Part shown: piece by piece, positions 43,991-55,929 of the stretch
Position numbering within the stretch: position 1 is the first letter of the stretch
Layout of the letters: each line of letters opens with the position of its first letter
Assembly (NCBI GenBank): GCA_035079385.1
Contig: JAVHKY010000030.1
Coordinates: forward strand, 7,603,001 to 7,667,000
DNA: 64,000 nucleotides
Direction of reading: 5' to 3'
From: Aspidiotus rigidus
Taxonomy: Eukaryota > Arthropoda > Insecta > Hemiptera > Diaspididae
Program-made: the position numbers and the translations under genes
Notes under the pieces: generated by a model
The model's database searches: none
What the model was told of the DNA's origin: nothing
The model's input: only the letters and a program-made list of their open reading frames with translations

Positions 43991-44704
43991 TTGAAAAAAT
44001 TTCTCACTATTATGAGTAGCTGCGTACGTTACGAGAAGCGGATTTTCCTATCCTTTTAGCGATTTTGTTATCAATACGTGTATTGTGACTCTTCATTATT
44101 TAACAAGTTCATTCTTGACAAAGGGTTCATTGAATTTTATTTTCAATGATACGTTATTCATTCCTACCTAATTTAGTACTCTTGTATCTCGCTTCCCAGA
44201 GAGATATGAGACTCTAGATGACTTCATTTTTAACTTTATTATTGATTTATAAATATTTTTTCGCGTACCTACACTTAATTGGTAGTACCTAGTTCATAGT
44301 TGTTTTGAGGTGTCTCAGGAGATGGGAACATTATTTTTAATTGCCTTTTTTTTCTATATTTATATTTTATTTTATTTTTTGAAATTTCCTAAACATCTTT
44401 CCAAATAGGTATAAATAATAATTATTAACACTGTTGAGAAAATTTTTCATTTTGGATTGAACTATGATAAGATACTCTACGTACTTTTGCTAAAAAATGA
44501 ACGAGTCATATTCAAAAGCATATTCGAAAAAACACCCCAGTATAAAATCTAAAAGCATTTGGCAACAAATACGAGAAAAACAATTTTTAATCATCATTAA
44601 TTTAAAGACAAGAAAAAAAAACAACAATCCTGAAATTATTCTTCACAATTAAGAATTGCGCTGTTAATTTTGGTCAAATAATAGTAACCAAAAAAATACC
44701 GATC

Positions 44705-44975
44705 AATAGACCAATTCCCCGGTAACGTCATGTACTAGAGATCTCTATTGAGAATCTAGAAGTTCTGTGTAATTTAAATATGTAGCTTCAATTGCTAACG
44801 TACATCTCGTTTTTGAATGCTATAGTGAATGATTGAAACATTCCCTAAGTATTCTTAAGGGATTTTAAAATTGCTGCCCTAAAGGCTGAAGCCAGCAACA
44901 GAGAACAAATATTCAATCACAATTGAAGATATTATTGACGTCACAGGGAATTAATCTATGGTCGATTGGTCAAAA
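44705..44975. mobile_element. MITE family F2, copy 2
   Basis: Left end AATAGACCAATTCCCCGGTA pairs with the inverted right end, ATTGACGTCACAGGGAATTA through GGTCGATTGGTC. Shares ACTAGAGATCTCTATTGAGA, GCTTCAATTGCTAACGTACA and GAATGATTGAAACATTCCCT with copy 1. Confidence 0.65.
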
Positions 44976-47221
44976 TTGATTTTTTCATTTTGGTTAAATA
45001 ACGGTTAACCAAAAAATAACTGTTATTGTATTGAGCAACCGTATAACCGATTAATCAAAAATACCGGTTTTTCCCCAACACTAATCCCGTTACAGTCATT
45101 TCCCCGCTCTAGCAGTCCAGCAGCACAGTCTGGTAAAGGTGATTCATTATAAGTGATGAATCATGATGAATGCCAGCAACTGTGACAAACCATATGATTA
45201 GTCAGAACGCTATGACTGTTTGTTCTCTTTGTTCTTCCATCATCTGCCGTACAAAGTTGGATTGACGTATATCCAAATCAACGATCGGGAAGAAGTTCTA
45301 TTTTCTCAAAATAAGATTAATACAGCTAATAATTGAGACGTACCTAACTAAAAATGCGTTACAAAGACGATTTTTTGATGAGAAATCCAATTACCTATCA
45401 TACTAGTTTTCTGATACAAACATCCCTCTTTCCAATAATGGCGATTTTAAATCGTGGTTGGAATACACGTCAAAATTTTGACGTATATCAGCGTATATCC
45501 AACGTTGATTTCAACACAATTCAGAGTAAAGTGTTCATCCTACGGGAATGGAAGCTTCAATTTCCTAGATCTGAATTTTTCCCTGTTATTCCATCAGTGA
45601 AGTAATGGTAGTGTGTTATCACGATTCACACACTCGCACGGATTGTCCGAAAGATACAGTTTGCCTGATCGTCAATTTGGATGTACGTCAAGGTCAAATT
45701 CAACTTTGTACGGCAGATCTGTGATGCATCTTTCGAGAGTTTGGACGAGCAGGACAATGAATCTTCAGCATTTCAGTCGCCATTTTTTGTAACATTTAAT
45801 GATGATACAGCACTGTTTTGCAGTTTGCGCATTTTTCTCGTAGTTATTAGTGAATATAAAGAAGACCAAGTGCTTTGTCATGTTTAATTTATTAATTTAC
45901 TTTATTTTATGAAGTTTTGCTGTCTGTGTGATGTAGAATGCTGTAAAGCAGCCAAATGGAGTGACTGCGACCGTGTTGCCTTATTGTGTGAAATTCTCTT
46001 GTAAAGATCGTGATTTCCTGTTTTCTAAAAAGTAAAGTGAAATTTCATCCGCCAATATGTTGGTAATGATTCAATAGTATTAGTGAGTTATTTCAATTTC
46101 TCAAAAATTTCATAGGTATTATAAAAGTTGTTTTTTCTCCAAATATATCTTCATGCGTAAATTCTCTTTCGAGAACATTGCAAAATTAAATCTACGTGCG
46201 TTAGTGTCAAAATCGCTCGATATAGTCGATATTTGCGCTTTACTTGTTTGTCATTCAGTGATGGTGTATTCTAAGTTACGCAAAAGAATTTGTTTTGGAC
46301 TACGATCCCCCGTGTGTTCTACTGTCTCAGGTAATTAAGGCATCATCTCTCCACTTTTCCGGAGAGTTGTATTCCAATATCGACTTTCTATCAATTATTA
46401 TCACTGTTGAAATGCTACCTTCGAATTAAGAACTCCGTTCACCATGTTACCTTTTATCACCGCAAGAGAAATTCAGATTTTCCTCTATAGCTAGTAGTAT
46501 GTGATAAGTTAGGCATATTCTGGCCTTCTGGTCATCAATCAGCTCGCAAAATGAGCGAGTATTTCGCGTCATTTTAATATTCTACTAGGTACCAAGTATT
46601 ACTGAATGTCGCCTAGACTGATCGTATCTTTATAGCTTGGCAACTCTAGATTTGTTCTTCATCAGTTGCATGATATTTCATTGAATTCTTCGTTCATGGC
46701 GAGTTTTATTTTCTCTAAGCTACTTAGCTACAGGCACTTCCTCTATGACTTCAGCCCTCCCTCCCAAGGTTTCATCATTCACCGAACTGCATTATTACGT
46801 AATTGATTACCCCTCTGTATTCTATGGAAATGAAATTCATTTAATTGTTTCTTCATTTCCAGGTTTGAAATAAAATATATTTGATGAAGTGTTCCCGTGG
46901 GTAAGTGATTCAAAACTATTCCTCTTATCAAGTTGCGCGAAATATTGTTAGATTCTCTTTGATTGTTGGAAGCATGTACCTAAGTAGGGGTATAATAAGT
47001 ATATAGAGGTTCTAGTGTAAGGTATCAACGTGTTATCATATGTTCAAGTCTTATGGTGAATTATTTGTCAGTTGGTTATGTTTGCATTAATTTTTATGCT
47101 TATTGAGCATTGTTCGCGTAAATTTTTAAATAATTCATGATCAATTTATTGCGTTAATTTCGTGCTCAAGTCGGCTTTGTTGATAATTATTTTGATGAGA
47201 AAAAAGTAACTTATGTGCTCG
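44976..47221. other. Intergenic with weak exon-like signals
   Basis: Open frame 46,153-46,330 starts with ATG and ends at a donor-like CAG|GTAATT. A possible 38 nt exon at 46,863-46,900 sits between TTTCCAG and GTAAGT. The two do not join in frame, so they may be 5' non-coding exons or chance. Confidence 0.25.
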
Positions 47222-47914
47222 CGTACCCCAATAAGTTTGGTGAGAAGGAACTCATGAACGCAGTGCGGCAGGATGAGCTATGTGATTTATAAATAATTTC
47301 AAGAGCCGCATAATCAGCATTTTTTATGAGTGAATTTTTACCGTTCTTGTGTGGTTCATTGTTTACATTCATTTTTTTGTTCGTGTTCGAAAAAAGCTGT
47401 TTATTCAAGATGCTGAAGATTTCCAATAGGTAAGCACTTTTATATTTCATTTACCGGTACTTAGTCTATTAATTCGATGCATTATGATCAATTTCTCCCT
47501 TTATAATGCACAATCATTTACTAATAAATTTCTTTTCAGTATGGGTAAGTTATCTTCTGAGTGAGTAATCTTGTTCTTTGGGGAGAGGGAACTCATGAAC
47601 GCAATGCGGAGGGATGAGCTATGTGATTTATAAACAATTTCAAGAACCGCATAATCATCATTTTTTGTGAGTGAATTTTTATCGTTCTTGTGTGGTTCAT
47701 TGTTTACGTTCATTTTTTTGTTCGTGTCGAAAAAAGCTGTATTCAAGATGCTGAAAATTTCCAATAGGTACGCTTTTTTATATCTAATTTACCGGTACCT
47801 ATTCTATTAATTCGATGCATTATGATCATTTTTTACTTTTATAATGCACAATCACTAAATTCCTTTTCAGTATGGGTAAGTCATCTTCTGAGCTGTGAGT
47901 AATCTTCTTCCATA
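47222..47914. repeat. ~350 bp tandem duplication with splice-like signals
   Basis: Unit 1 (about 47,222-47,574) and unit 2 (about 47,575-47,914) match at roughly 85-90%: GAACTCATGAACGCAGTGCG, GTGTGGTTCATTGTTTACAT, ATGCTGAAGATTTCCAATAG, and TTTTCAGTATGGGTAAGT each occur once per unit. The last two carry consensus donor or acceptor signals in both units. Confidence 0.8.
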
Positions 47915-48765
47915 TGGTATTTTATTTAACTTTGCTGCACTGTATCTTCTTTTCCAGTATAGTTACGACGAGAAAAAAGGTTAGTAACCTTATTCAATTT
48001 TGATGCAAAATGTAATTAACAATTTTTCCAGCAAATAATTTCATAAATTTGGGACTGTAGGACATCACGGGCGTATTTTGGCGTTATTTTTAATCACTTA
48101 CCTACGTCGTGAATTTTCACCCTGGTTTGTATATCATGTAGCCTAGTGTTCAATTACCTATACCTCGCGTGAGTGGGACATGTACGCCGTAAATTTCAGG
48201 AGCAAAAGTTACTCTTCAAAAGCTTTGCGTAGTTTTCAGGTCATCCTTTTCTGTTGTTTACTCAAGAAGTATGGTGTATCGATATCAAGAGAGGGAGGAT
48301 TATAAAACAAAAAACTTTTGGTTATATAGTGTTCAATTAGCGTTAGTTGAAAAGATATGCCATCAATTTTAGCTTGGAGAGCTTGTTTATTTTTGAGGTC
48401 ACTGCTTTCGTTTTCTGTTCATGTAAGATCAGAAAATCATAACAGAAGTATAATCCATTTTGAACCGATCTTTGATGACGATTGTTTTCTTCACTTTCTT
48501 TTGAAATATCAAAATTGTATCTTCTAGTTATAGGTACCTACCGCATAATTTAGATTTTCGTGTGCAAGTATATTCGATACCGCGGTACACCTCACGTAAT
48601 ATCTTGGTTCCAAGCAGGTGCAAGCCCGAGCGTTGTTGTTCATCATCTTTGACGAAAGCCTTAAAGTAGGCCCTCCGAAATCAGACTGCTTAAAAGTATT
48701 TATTGAACTCTGATTTAAAGTTCCGGGTACGAATTTTCGATTTTAAGACATTCGATTCACTTCAG

Positions 48766-48905
48766 ATTCGCTGCATAAATTTGACGGGACTGAAAAAGCG
48801 CAAACGTTCATCCACGAGAGACACTGTTATGCGATGTAATCCTACCAAAATTCTTGATTCTGCTGAAAATGCATTGATTGTGAGGACTGTCATGAGAAAA
48901 TACGA
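48766..48905 (+). other. Candidate internal exon
   Basis: Flanked by an acceptor (CACTTCAG) and a donor (GTGAGTAAA). One frame codes a basic segment LKKRKRSSTRDTVMRCNPTK followed by ILDSAENALIVRTVMRKYE; another frame is open up to a stop after HERHCYAM. No family recognised and neighbouring exons are not certain. Confidence 0.3.
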
Positions 48906-48995
48906 GTGAGTAAATCGACGAACAATATTTTAATAATTTTACTCTTTAGGGCAATACCAAGTAAACTCGTTTGGACAGAATTTGCCAAACCTTCG

Positions 48996-49285
48996 CCTGC
49001 TAGCCAATGAGTCGTCCGTCATATCATATATAGCTCGAGAGTCAGAATTTTTTAAACTCCCCCTCGAAATGTTTCCAAGTCCCCCTCCTATCATATACTG
49101 TATAGCTCGAGATTCGAGAAAAATTTAGACTATATTATACTAGGCTTATAGTAGGTCTAGGCCTTCTTTATACTGGCTTTATCTAGGTCTACACTCCCTT
49201 GAATTCCTCATAGAACTGATTCCCTGCGTTCCTCGTTTAACTTCGTTAAGGCAGACGTCGTTTTTTTTACCGGCTTTTCTAGCTC
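48996..49285. mobile_element. MITE family F1 fragment
   Basis: AAGTCCCCCTCCTATCATAT, ATAGCTCGAGATTCGAG and ATTCCCTGCGTTCCTCGTTT followed by AACTTCGTTAAGG match F1 blocks; the last is the inverted form of the ACGGAGTTAAACGAG block. Confidence 0.6.
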
Positions 49286-49414
49286 GAGAAGTGAGGTATT
49301 ACATATGTAGCAAGATTGACGGGGGGAAGAAGCAATAAACTTTCTCGACACTTTGGAGGCCCTATATCACTTTCAATCTGAAAAAAATCAGGTTTCTTTA
49401 TATAGGCCTATATT

Positions 49415-49560
49415 TAGGCTTAAATAAAATTTTTTTGTCCGCGGATTTCCTCTAAAACTAATGAATGGTTTTTTTCGAGACTTAGACAAGTTATAGTCTC
49501 ATATCTGAAGATGGGCAACAACAATTTTTTCGACGATTAATTGATAGTAATTCCTCAGCG
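49415..49560 (+). repeat. Dispersed repeat F3, copy 2
   Basis: See 43,843-43,990; shares TTTTTTTGTCCGCGGATTTC and TCATATCTGAAGATGGGCAA. Confidence 0.55.
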
Positions 49561-52016
49561 CGTTTCCAATTGAGTTAATACGATTCTGTAGGTTACGCTT
49601 AATCATATTGGGAGTAATCGAAATATCAATTTGCAAAGATCGCATAAACAACTGTTATAGCCCCGTAGCAAGGTGGGCAGAGGGAGTGAGAGTGGATTTT
49701 CTGGACCTAACGTAGCCTAAATTAAAATAAAATTCAGGTTTCCTTATTGGATTATTTGTATTTTTACTCTGTTATCAGTTGATGTGGCGTCAAAACTGAG
49801 TTTTATTGTTCATTTTACAAATATTTGGCTTGATTGACAGGTCATTGGTATTTCATCTAAAGAGATATGGGGGTGACTATCTTAATGAGTTTTGCATTGT
49901 GAGAAGAAAAGTCGTGTACTACTCACGCGACTGCGTGAGTGTTTTTCTATCATTATTGTATCGATGAAGAAACGATAATATTACTGTTAAGTACCCCTCA
50001 AAGGTGAATCCAGAAGACTACTTTTCAAGTCATTCAAAGGGATTTTGAATCAAAAAAACTATAAGAAAGAAATTTTCAACCGTTAATTTTATCATGGCGA
50101 TCACTGTAGTATTGTATGCAGGGCTTTCGAGAGGATTTGCGGGTCCCCAAATTTTTCACTCGTTTCGTTCGCAAAGCAAAAATGCGAACCCTGCGGGGCC
50201 CCTGAAAAACCCAAGCCCGGGAACGAAGTACGAAATTACCTCCCTCTCTACAGACCTCATTATATGTATAGCGTAGGTGGAAAGTTTTCCTCGGGAGAGG
50301 CACATGTTTTTTGGGAATGGTCTTGAACAAGACTCCATGTTCGAATTGTCTCAACATCCTTCCCATTTTTCTCATTTTTCACTTTCAAGCCACCGTTAAC
50401 CCCCCGCCTCCTCACTTCGATATCCTCTTCAATTCTTTTATGACTCAGCAATTTAGACTGAAATCTGACCCAGTCTTTCCCCTTATCAATTTGAAGATCC
50501 TTGATGCTTTCTAGGCTCAATATTATCCGGCAAGGGAAAAGAGCGTCGTACTATTTAGTGTCCTATAAGAAATCATGATTTTCTCATCTCTTTTATGTGG
50601 TGAAGAACATTCTCAGGTTGAAAATACTCCAACCGACCCTGAGATTACCTCGCTAACGAAAAATTTGTTTTTTGAGCGAGTTAATTGTTGTAATCAATGA
50701 ATAAATGTTTCTTCCCGGTTAAGTGAAAAGCGAGACGAAAAATGCATCGACTAATAATTACCTACAACATTCTAAGATGATACAGCACTTTTTGGTCAGA
50801 TGCGTTTGTTAATGAGTTATCAAACATCTCAAGTAATTTAATGCCAAGTTCAATTAAAAAGACTGCGCATAAATGTTGATTATCATTTCGGCTTTACAAA
50901 TTAGTTCATCCGTGTGTTAGTTCTCAAGGTTCGTTCGCAAAAAATATCGTCTATATTTTCAAAGATGTAGATTCCGTTACATTTTTTGCACACCAGATAA
51001 GAGTATGTATAATGGCCCCATGTGGTCGTTCAAACAATACTTGCTTGTCGATAAAATTGAGATGTAAGAGCAGAGTGAATTACTTTTGTTTGCGACGAGG
51101 GCAGCTGTCACTCTATGATATCGAAGAGTATGTAGCTGTTATTGATTAACCCATCTTTACACTGCATGATTACAAATAAAAGTTCGGATCTTTAGTTCTA
51201 TTTATCAAATGAAGCTGAGGAAAAAAAAAGGAATCAGAAATCTCTTGATTCCTCCTCCGTCCACATCTAACTCTCTAACCCAGAGACCATTATTACTACC
51301 ATTCTACTTGTTTTACAGCCTAATCCAACTAAAAATAGTTCAATTATTTTTCATCATTTTTCTAGAGTGCATAATCGTTCAGGAAACGTACCCAAAAAAT
51401 AAAGTGGTCTATTTCACACGAATTGCAGATATTTTTTGAGAAAATTGTCTGTATTTCATTTTCACCAAGGTAGGTACCTAGTAAAATTCATCACCCCAGA
51501 ATTTTATAGATTTTTCCAAGTATTTTAATACGTGATGGATACAACTCACTAATTTGTCCAGAAATTTATATCATTTTCATAAAAAACTCACCTCAAAAAT
51601 CTACCCTATCTTCGCCCTACTTACTTATATTTCTCCCCAAAAATGAGTATTAATACCAGAGAAAATTCACTTCAAAAAATTACCAAGTAAACACAGTCAA
51701 AGTGCAGGTAAAAATAATTTGAATATTTTCTGTTATTTTCCCTGAATTTGATAGACTTTTCACTTTGTACAAAATCTCCAAAATTTCAACAGACTTATGT
51801 CCTATGCTAGGTATTTCAACATTTTGTTTGAAAGATGTATGAGCGTGTTAATTCTTCAAAGTGACCCATATTTCGAGTCTTTTTCTAAAGAAATACCGAA
51901 TCCTTTGTTATACCGAGTCCTTGGAAGACTAGGACGTTGCGGATAGTCGTGCAAACACGGTGGTTGTGCCCAATATCGTGATTCGAGGAGTTTGACCAAA
52001 GAGGCACTGAGACACT
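49561..52016. other. Intergenic, no gene accepted
   Basis: Overlapping open frames on both strands at 50,076-50,520 fall in a locally GC-richer patch (GCGGGGCCCC) but have no motif, splice context or agreement between frames. The remainder is AT-rich. Confidence 0.4.
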
Positions 52017-52790
52017 ATGAAACGATCCTTTTCAGAGCCACCAACTAATTTCTCTAGTTCAAGAGCGGCCGCAGATGTGGTAAAGATTCAAAGGCTGAAT
52101 TTACATTTTTATTTGTTCTTGCATTTTCCTAGGAGAAATCTACTCTCCAAATTTATATTATATAATCTAAGCATTAAAGCTACGATCTTATCATTATCTT
52201 CGGGGGAAGGTTCTTCGCAAATGAGGATAGGACAGGTATAAGTTCAATGCATAAATCTACTGAAAAATGTACCAGGCTATGTTTCATGAATTTCTAACCA
52301 TGTTACGCAGTTTGTAGCTATGATAATGGAAATCATTGATTCAATCGATCTGAACTAGCAGGCCTAGTCGATCAGATTTAATGATAGAAGTTCAACGCGT
52401 TTATAGGTCAGATACGAATTTATTGACGAGCCGTTGTTTTTAGCATTTATAATTGCTCACAATTTTTCTGTCTAAATTTATAAAGATAATAAGTAATTCT
52501 TTTGGAATTAATATTTGTCTGTTAAGGTGTAATTTCCTGCTCAAAAGTATGAATATGCAACAACAAAACAATCTCAAGTATACTGTCTATGAAGTTTTGT
52601 GAGATGCGCTTTCGTTCATAGAAAACCCTTTCAAATGCGCGGAGGGAGGGGAGAATACTTCATGAAGTGTCACGGTTCATTACGCAGGTTTCTGATCGGT
52701 CCCAGTCCAAAGACGTTAGGTATAAGTCCGGTCGTATCAACGAACAGAAAAGAGGATTTCGACGCAGAGAAAATACTGTAATTTTTTAAA
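52017..52790 (+). other. Candidate coding exons of an unidentified gene
   Basis: ATG at 52,017 opens a serine-rich frame (KRSFSEPPTNFSSSRAAADV) that could be spliced at GTAAAG. A segment ending QMRIGQ precedes GTATAAG (52,239). From an acceptor-like TTCATAG (about 52,617), a frame of 56 codons reads NARREGRILHEVSRFITQVS and ends QKRGFRRRENTVIF before a stop. The composition is protein-like, but the exon joints are guesses and no family is recognised. Confidence 0.25.
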
Positions 52791-52889
52791 ATACAACAAA
52801 ATCAATGAAGTCTCATTCTTTTCCGATGGATAAGGTGTCCTCTATCCTCAATTTATTGGTCGAGTTTTTTTTTTACGGGGAAGTAAATT

Positions 52890-53260
52890 GATGAAAAATG
52901 ACAGACGCCGTCCAGCTAAACGTAGGTCTTGGAAAAATTTTGATTTCCAAGCTATATATGGTGGGGGAGGTATTTTTGCACACTTGAGTGTCCCACCGTT
53001 TGCCATCCGACTAAAACACTTTTTTTCAAGTGTCCCATAGCTTGATTTTCGAAATCTCAACAAGAAACCTGAGCGGTTATTTCGAAAAATGTGCCATACG
53101 CCGTTCGGCGAAAATTGACCTGCACAATGCAGGATTTGTAGTTGGGGAAAATTTTGACTTTCGAGCCCTAATATATGATAGGAAAGAAATTTGGAAATAT
53201 TAAGCCAATGTGACACCTGTCTTTGAATACTTCCCGCTATTTCGGTAATTTTCGGCATAA
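52890..53260. mobile_element. MITE family F1 fragments
   Basis: AATTTTGATTTCCAAGCTAT followed by ATATGGTGGGGGAGG, and ATATATGATAGGAAAGAAAT after CTTTCGAGCC, are F1 interior blocks. The minus-strand frame across them is repeat-derived. Confidence 0.5.
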
Positions 53261-54449
53261 GTTCTCGTAGTTTGGATACTTGATGATGTATGAAGGTTAG
53301 GTTAAGACACGAACGTTCAGGCGGTGTCTTTGTATTCTTGAATCAAAAAAGTAGAACCGAACATGGCAATGTACGTAAACCACTTATGTACTAATTTTCG
53401 ATATTCAATGTCAACTTTTTGTTTTTTTTAATGCGGGTGCCATGGTTTTAATTACAGTTTTACTGAGAGCAAACTGTTTTATGATAGGAAGATAGGTAAT
53501 TCACTCCTACAGGAACTCAAGAAGTCTCGATAAATCATGATTTTCCATATTGTTTAATTTTACCGACTTTAGGAGGTATTGCAGTCTTGCGCGCGGTAGA
53601 CTTTATGGTGTGAGATATGTTTCCTCGGCATTTCGGAGTGTGTGGATCACGATTTTAACATCGGCTTAAATTCATTTATAGGTAAGTACCTTTTTTGTGC
53701 GCAAATGTTCTCTGTTGGTATTGGGTTGATTTATACAAGTATATGAAGTTGAGAATTATTGAAGTTTTATATTTTTATACTAGAATATAGGCCCATTTTA
53801 GGGGCTCAATTGCCTCTGGCAAGGCTAGAGGCCTTTTACAATCGCGAAAAAAAAGTTCTCACCGCGAAAATGTGTTTAGCCGTTACTCAAGTTATACATA
53901 CATTCTCTCTTATTTGAGATTTTATTTTTGTGTAGCAATTTCCTAATTTCGGAAGTTTTTCTTGAGATTTTATTTTTGTATGAAAAATTTCTCATCTTTG
54001 ATGTATTGTAACTACAATAAGCTTTCCGGGTACCAAAAAATTAAGATGAACAGCTGCGAATTATAATATTGTATTCTTGTATGACTGTATAAAAATTTTA
54101 AAATTTCGCCTCATAATGGGGGAAAATATTGATGAGACAAAAAAAAAGGTTCATTCCGCTTTGGAAGATTTTTGCTTGCGTTTTGCTGATGTTAATGGTG
54201 GGAAAAAAAGTTGAATTCTAGTTTTTAGAATTTAATTTTTTTCCTCCAGATTGTAAAATTTGACGCGGGCCGCGTGTTTGACATGCCTGGTGTAGATGGT
54301 TAAACACTATAAGAAAAGAATAAGAGAGGTGAATTTGGCTCTCCCGTTGATGAAAAACTGACCAACGTTTTGAACAGTACCTCTTTGCCATCGAGGTCGG
54401 AATGATTAAAATACGTTTTTTCTTCCTTTTTTCTTCGATGGAAGTGCCA
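53261..54449. other. Intergenic, no gene seen
   Basis: AT-rich, with no accepted coding frame or repeat. Confidence 0.4.
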
Positions 54450-54880
54450 AATCACCCTCTTTTCTCTATGGAATATCTATTGTTCATCTGCTTTTTGGCA
54501 GCTACAAGCATTTCTACATCCTTTGGCGCACCCACTAGAAATAAATTGTAGGAGGTGGTTTGGCGCGGCGCTGGGTCTTTGTACATTGTTATAGGCTCCA
54601 ATATTCCATCGATTCGCTTCCATATCTCCATTCTAATGGATGGCCAAGCCACAAATGTACTTGGTGGTACACTCAGTATAAATGAAACCGTGCAGCGTCT
54701 TCAGTGGAAGGTAGAGAGGCCAAGTCTGCTTTCCGGAGGACTTTTTTCGCGAAAGCTTGAAACCGACATTTGTTCGGTGGCTTGTCTCTTGTACTACCAT
54801 ACATCAGAGAGTATTGCAGCTGCCGAAGAGTCTTTGATACGACGCGACTTTAATTGCTCTTATTTCAATACCTAGGTACC
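54450..54880 (-). pseudogene. Relic of a TE-associated CXC-domain protein
   Basis: On the minus strand, three frames in succession give LASLPSTEDAARFHLY, VYHQVHLWLGHPLE, GILEPITMYKDPAP and LLQFISSGCAKGCRNACSCQ. This order (LPPT...AA, a VYxQVQxWLG block, a GxLxPI..T..PAP block, then a cysteine-rich CxC segment resembling tesmin/TSO1 CXC domains) is that of a multicopy protein family common in arthropod genomes and usually linked to mobile elements. Frameshifts and a stop break it, and the upstream part is only hinted at. I recall the family from memory, not from a search. Confidence 0.55.
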
Positions 54881-55099
54881 ACGTAAGTCATGATTATGAG
54901 AAAAATATTAATTTAATTTCCATCTTTTCAATATTTCTATCACTGGTAAAAAAATAGTCCCTACAATTTGTAATAATGCAAGACTTCCATAAATCAGCAA
55001 TAAAACTATGTGAACATGAGAAAGATATAGCGCATCCGTATACATATTATTTTCAACATCGAAAGCCCTTATTTGCAGACTATTTGCTCTATCTTGAAA

Positions 55100-55875
55100 G
55101 CTGAATAGCTCATTTGATAGGAAATTTAACGAGGGAAAACTTTTATTTGAAACATTTTTTCATAAAATTTCAATTTTGGGGTACATGGAAAAACTGATTT
55201 TGGTCCTCTTTTGAACGTCCTTTGCAGGCTTTGCCGGGGCAAATTGACCTAGGCTGAATATTGAGTACGTTATTTGGTAAGAAATTTAACGATCAACAAT
55301 TTTTGTTTGAAACATTTTTTAATACTAGTACAATTAGAGAAGGTATAAGCAAAAGACTAAATCTTGGTGGGTTTAAGCCCCAATAAAAAAAGAACCTCCT
55401 GAAGGTTGAATAACTCATTTTATAGCAAATTTAACGAGGAACAACTTTTGTTTGAAACATTTTTTAATAAACTTTCAATTTTGTGAGATACTATATTATG
55501 GAAAAAGCCGGCTGCTAGTAGCTCGTAAATTACAGAAAGAAAGAAAGAAAAAAAGAAAAAAAGAAAAAAAGAAAAAAAAAATCTATCATGTATAGCTCGG
55601 AGGTCGGAATTTTTCTGAGTCCCCCTTCCCTCACCGTGACGTCATCAACCCCGCTCGCGGACGAAAATTTCCTAGAAGTACCCCCAACAAAAGGGATAGC
55701 GGGTTCCTCGTTAAAGCCTGGTTTTGGTCCTCTTTTGAACGGCGTTGTGCAAAGGCGCTAATTGCTATAGGCTGAAAATTGAAGACGTTAAGTGGTATGA
55801 AATTTAACGAGGAACAACTTTTGTTTGAAACATTTCCTAATAAAATTTCAATTTCGCGCGATATAGGCAAAAAAC
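55100..55875. repeat. Four degenerate repeats around AAATTTAACGAGGAACAACT
   Basis: Blocks at about 55,120, 55,280, 55,425 and 55,800 share AAATTTAACGAGGAACAACT, TTTGTTTGAAACATTTTTTA and AATTTCAATTT. Two of them are followed or preceded by TGGTCCTCTTTTGAACG (55,198; 55,722). An F1 fragment (AGCTCGGAGGTCGGAATTTT and CGTGACGTCATCAACC) is embedded at about 55,580-55,710, next to an AAAAAG simple repeat. Confidence 0.65.
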
Positions 55876-55929
55876 TAATTTTTGGGGGGGTTGGAACCCA
55901 CATAAAAAAAGAAGCTCAAGGGTGAAAAC

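Noticed and set aside
47211..47764. Two similar minus-strand frames (79 and 87 codons)
   Set aside because: They resemble one another only because the DNA is tandemly duplicated; the units carry plus-strand splice-like signals instead.
50076..50520. Overlapping frames of 60-99 codons on both strands
   Set aside because: No frame has motifs or splice context, and all arise in a locally GC-rich patch that lacks stop codons.
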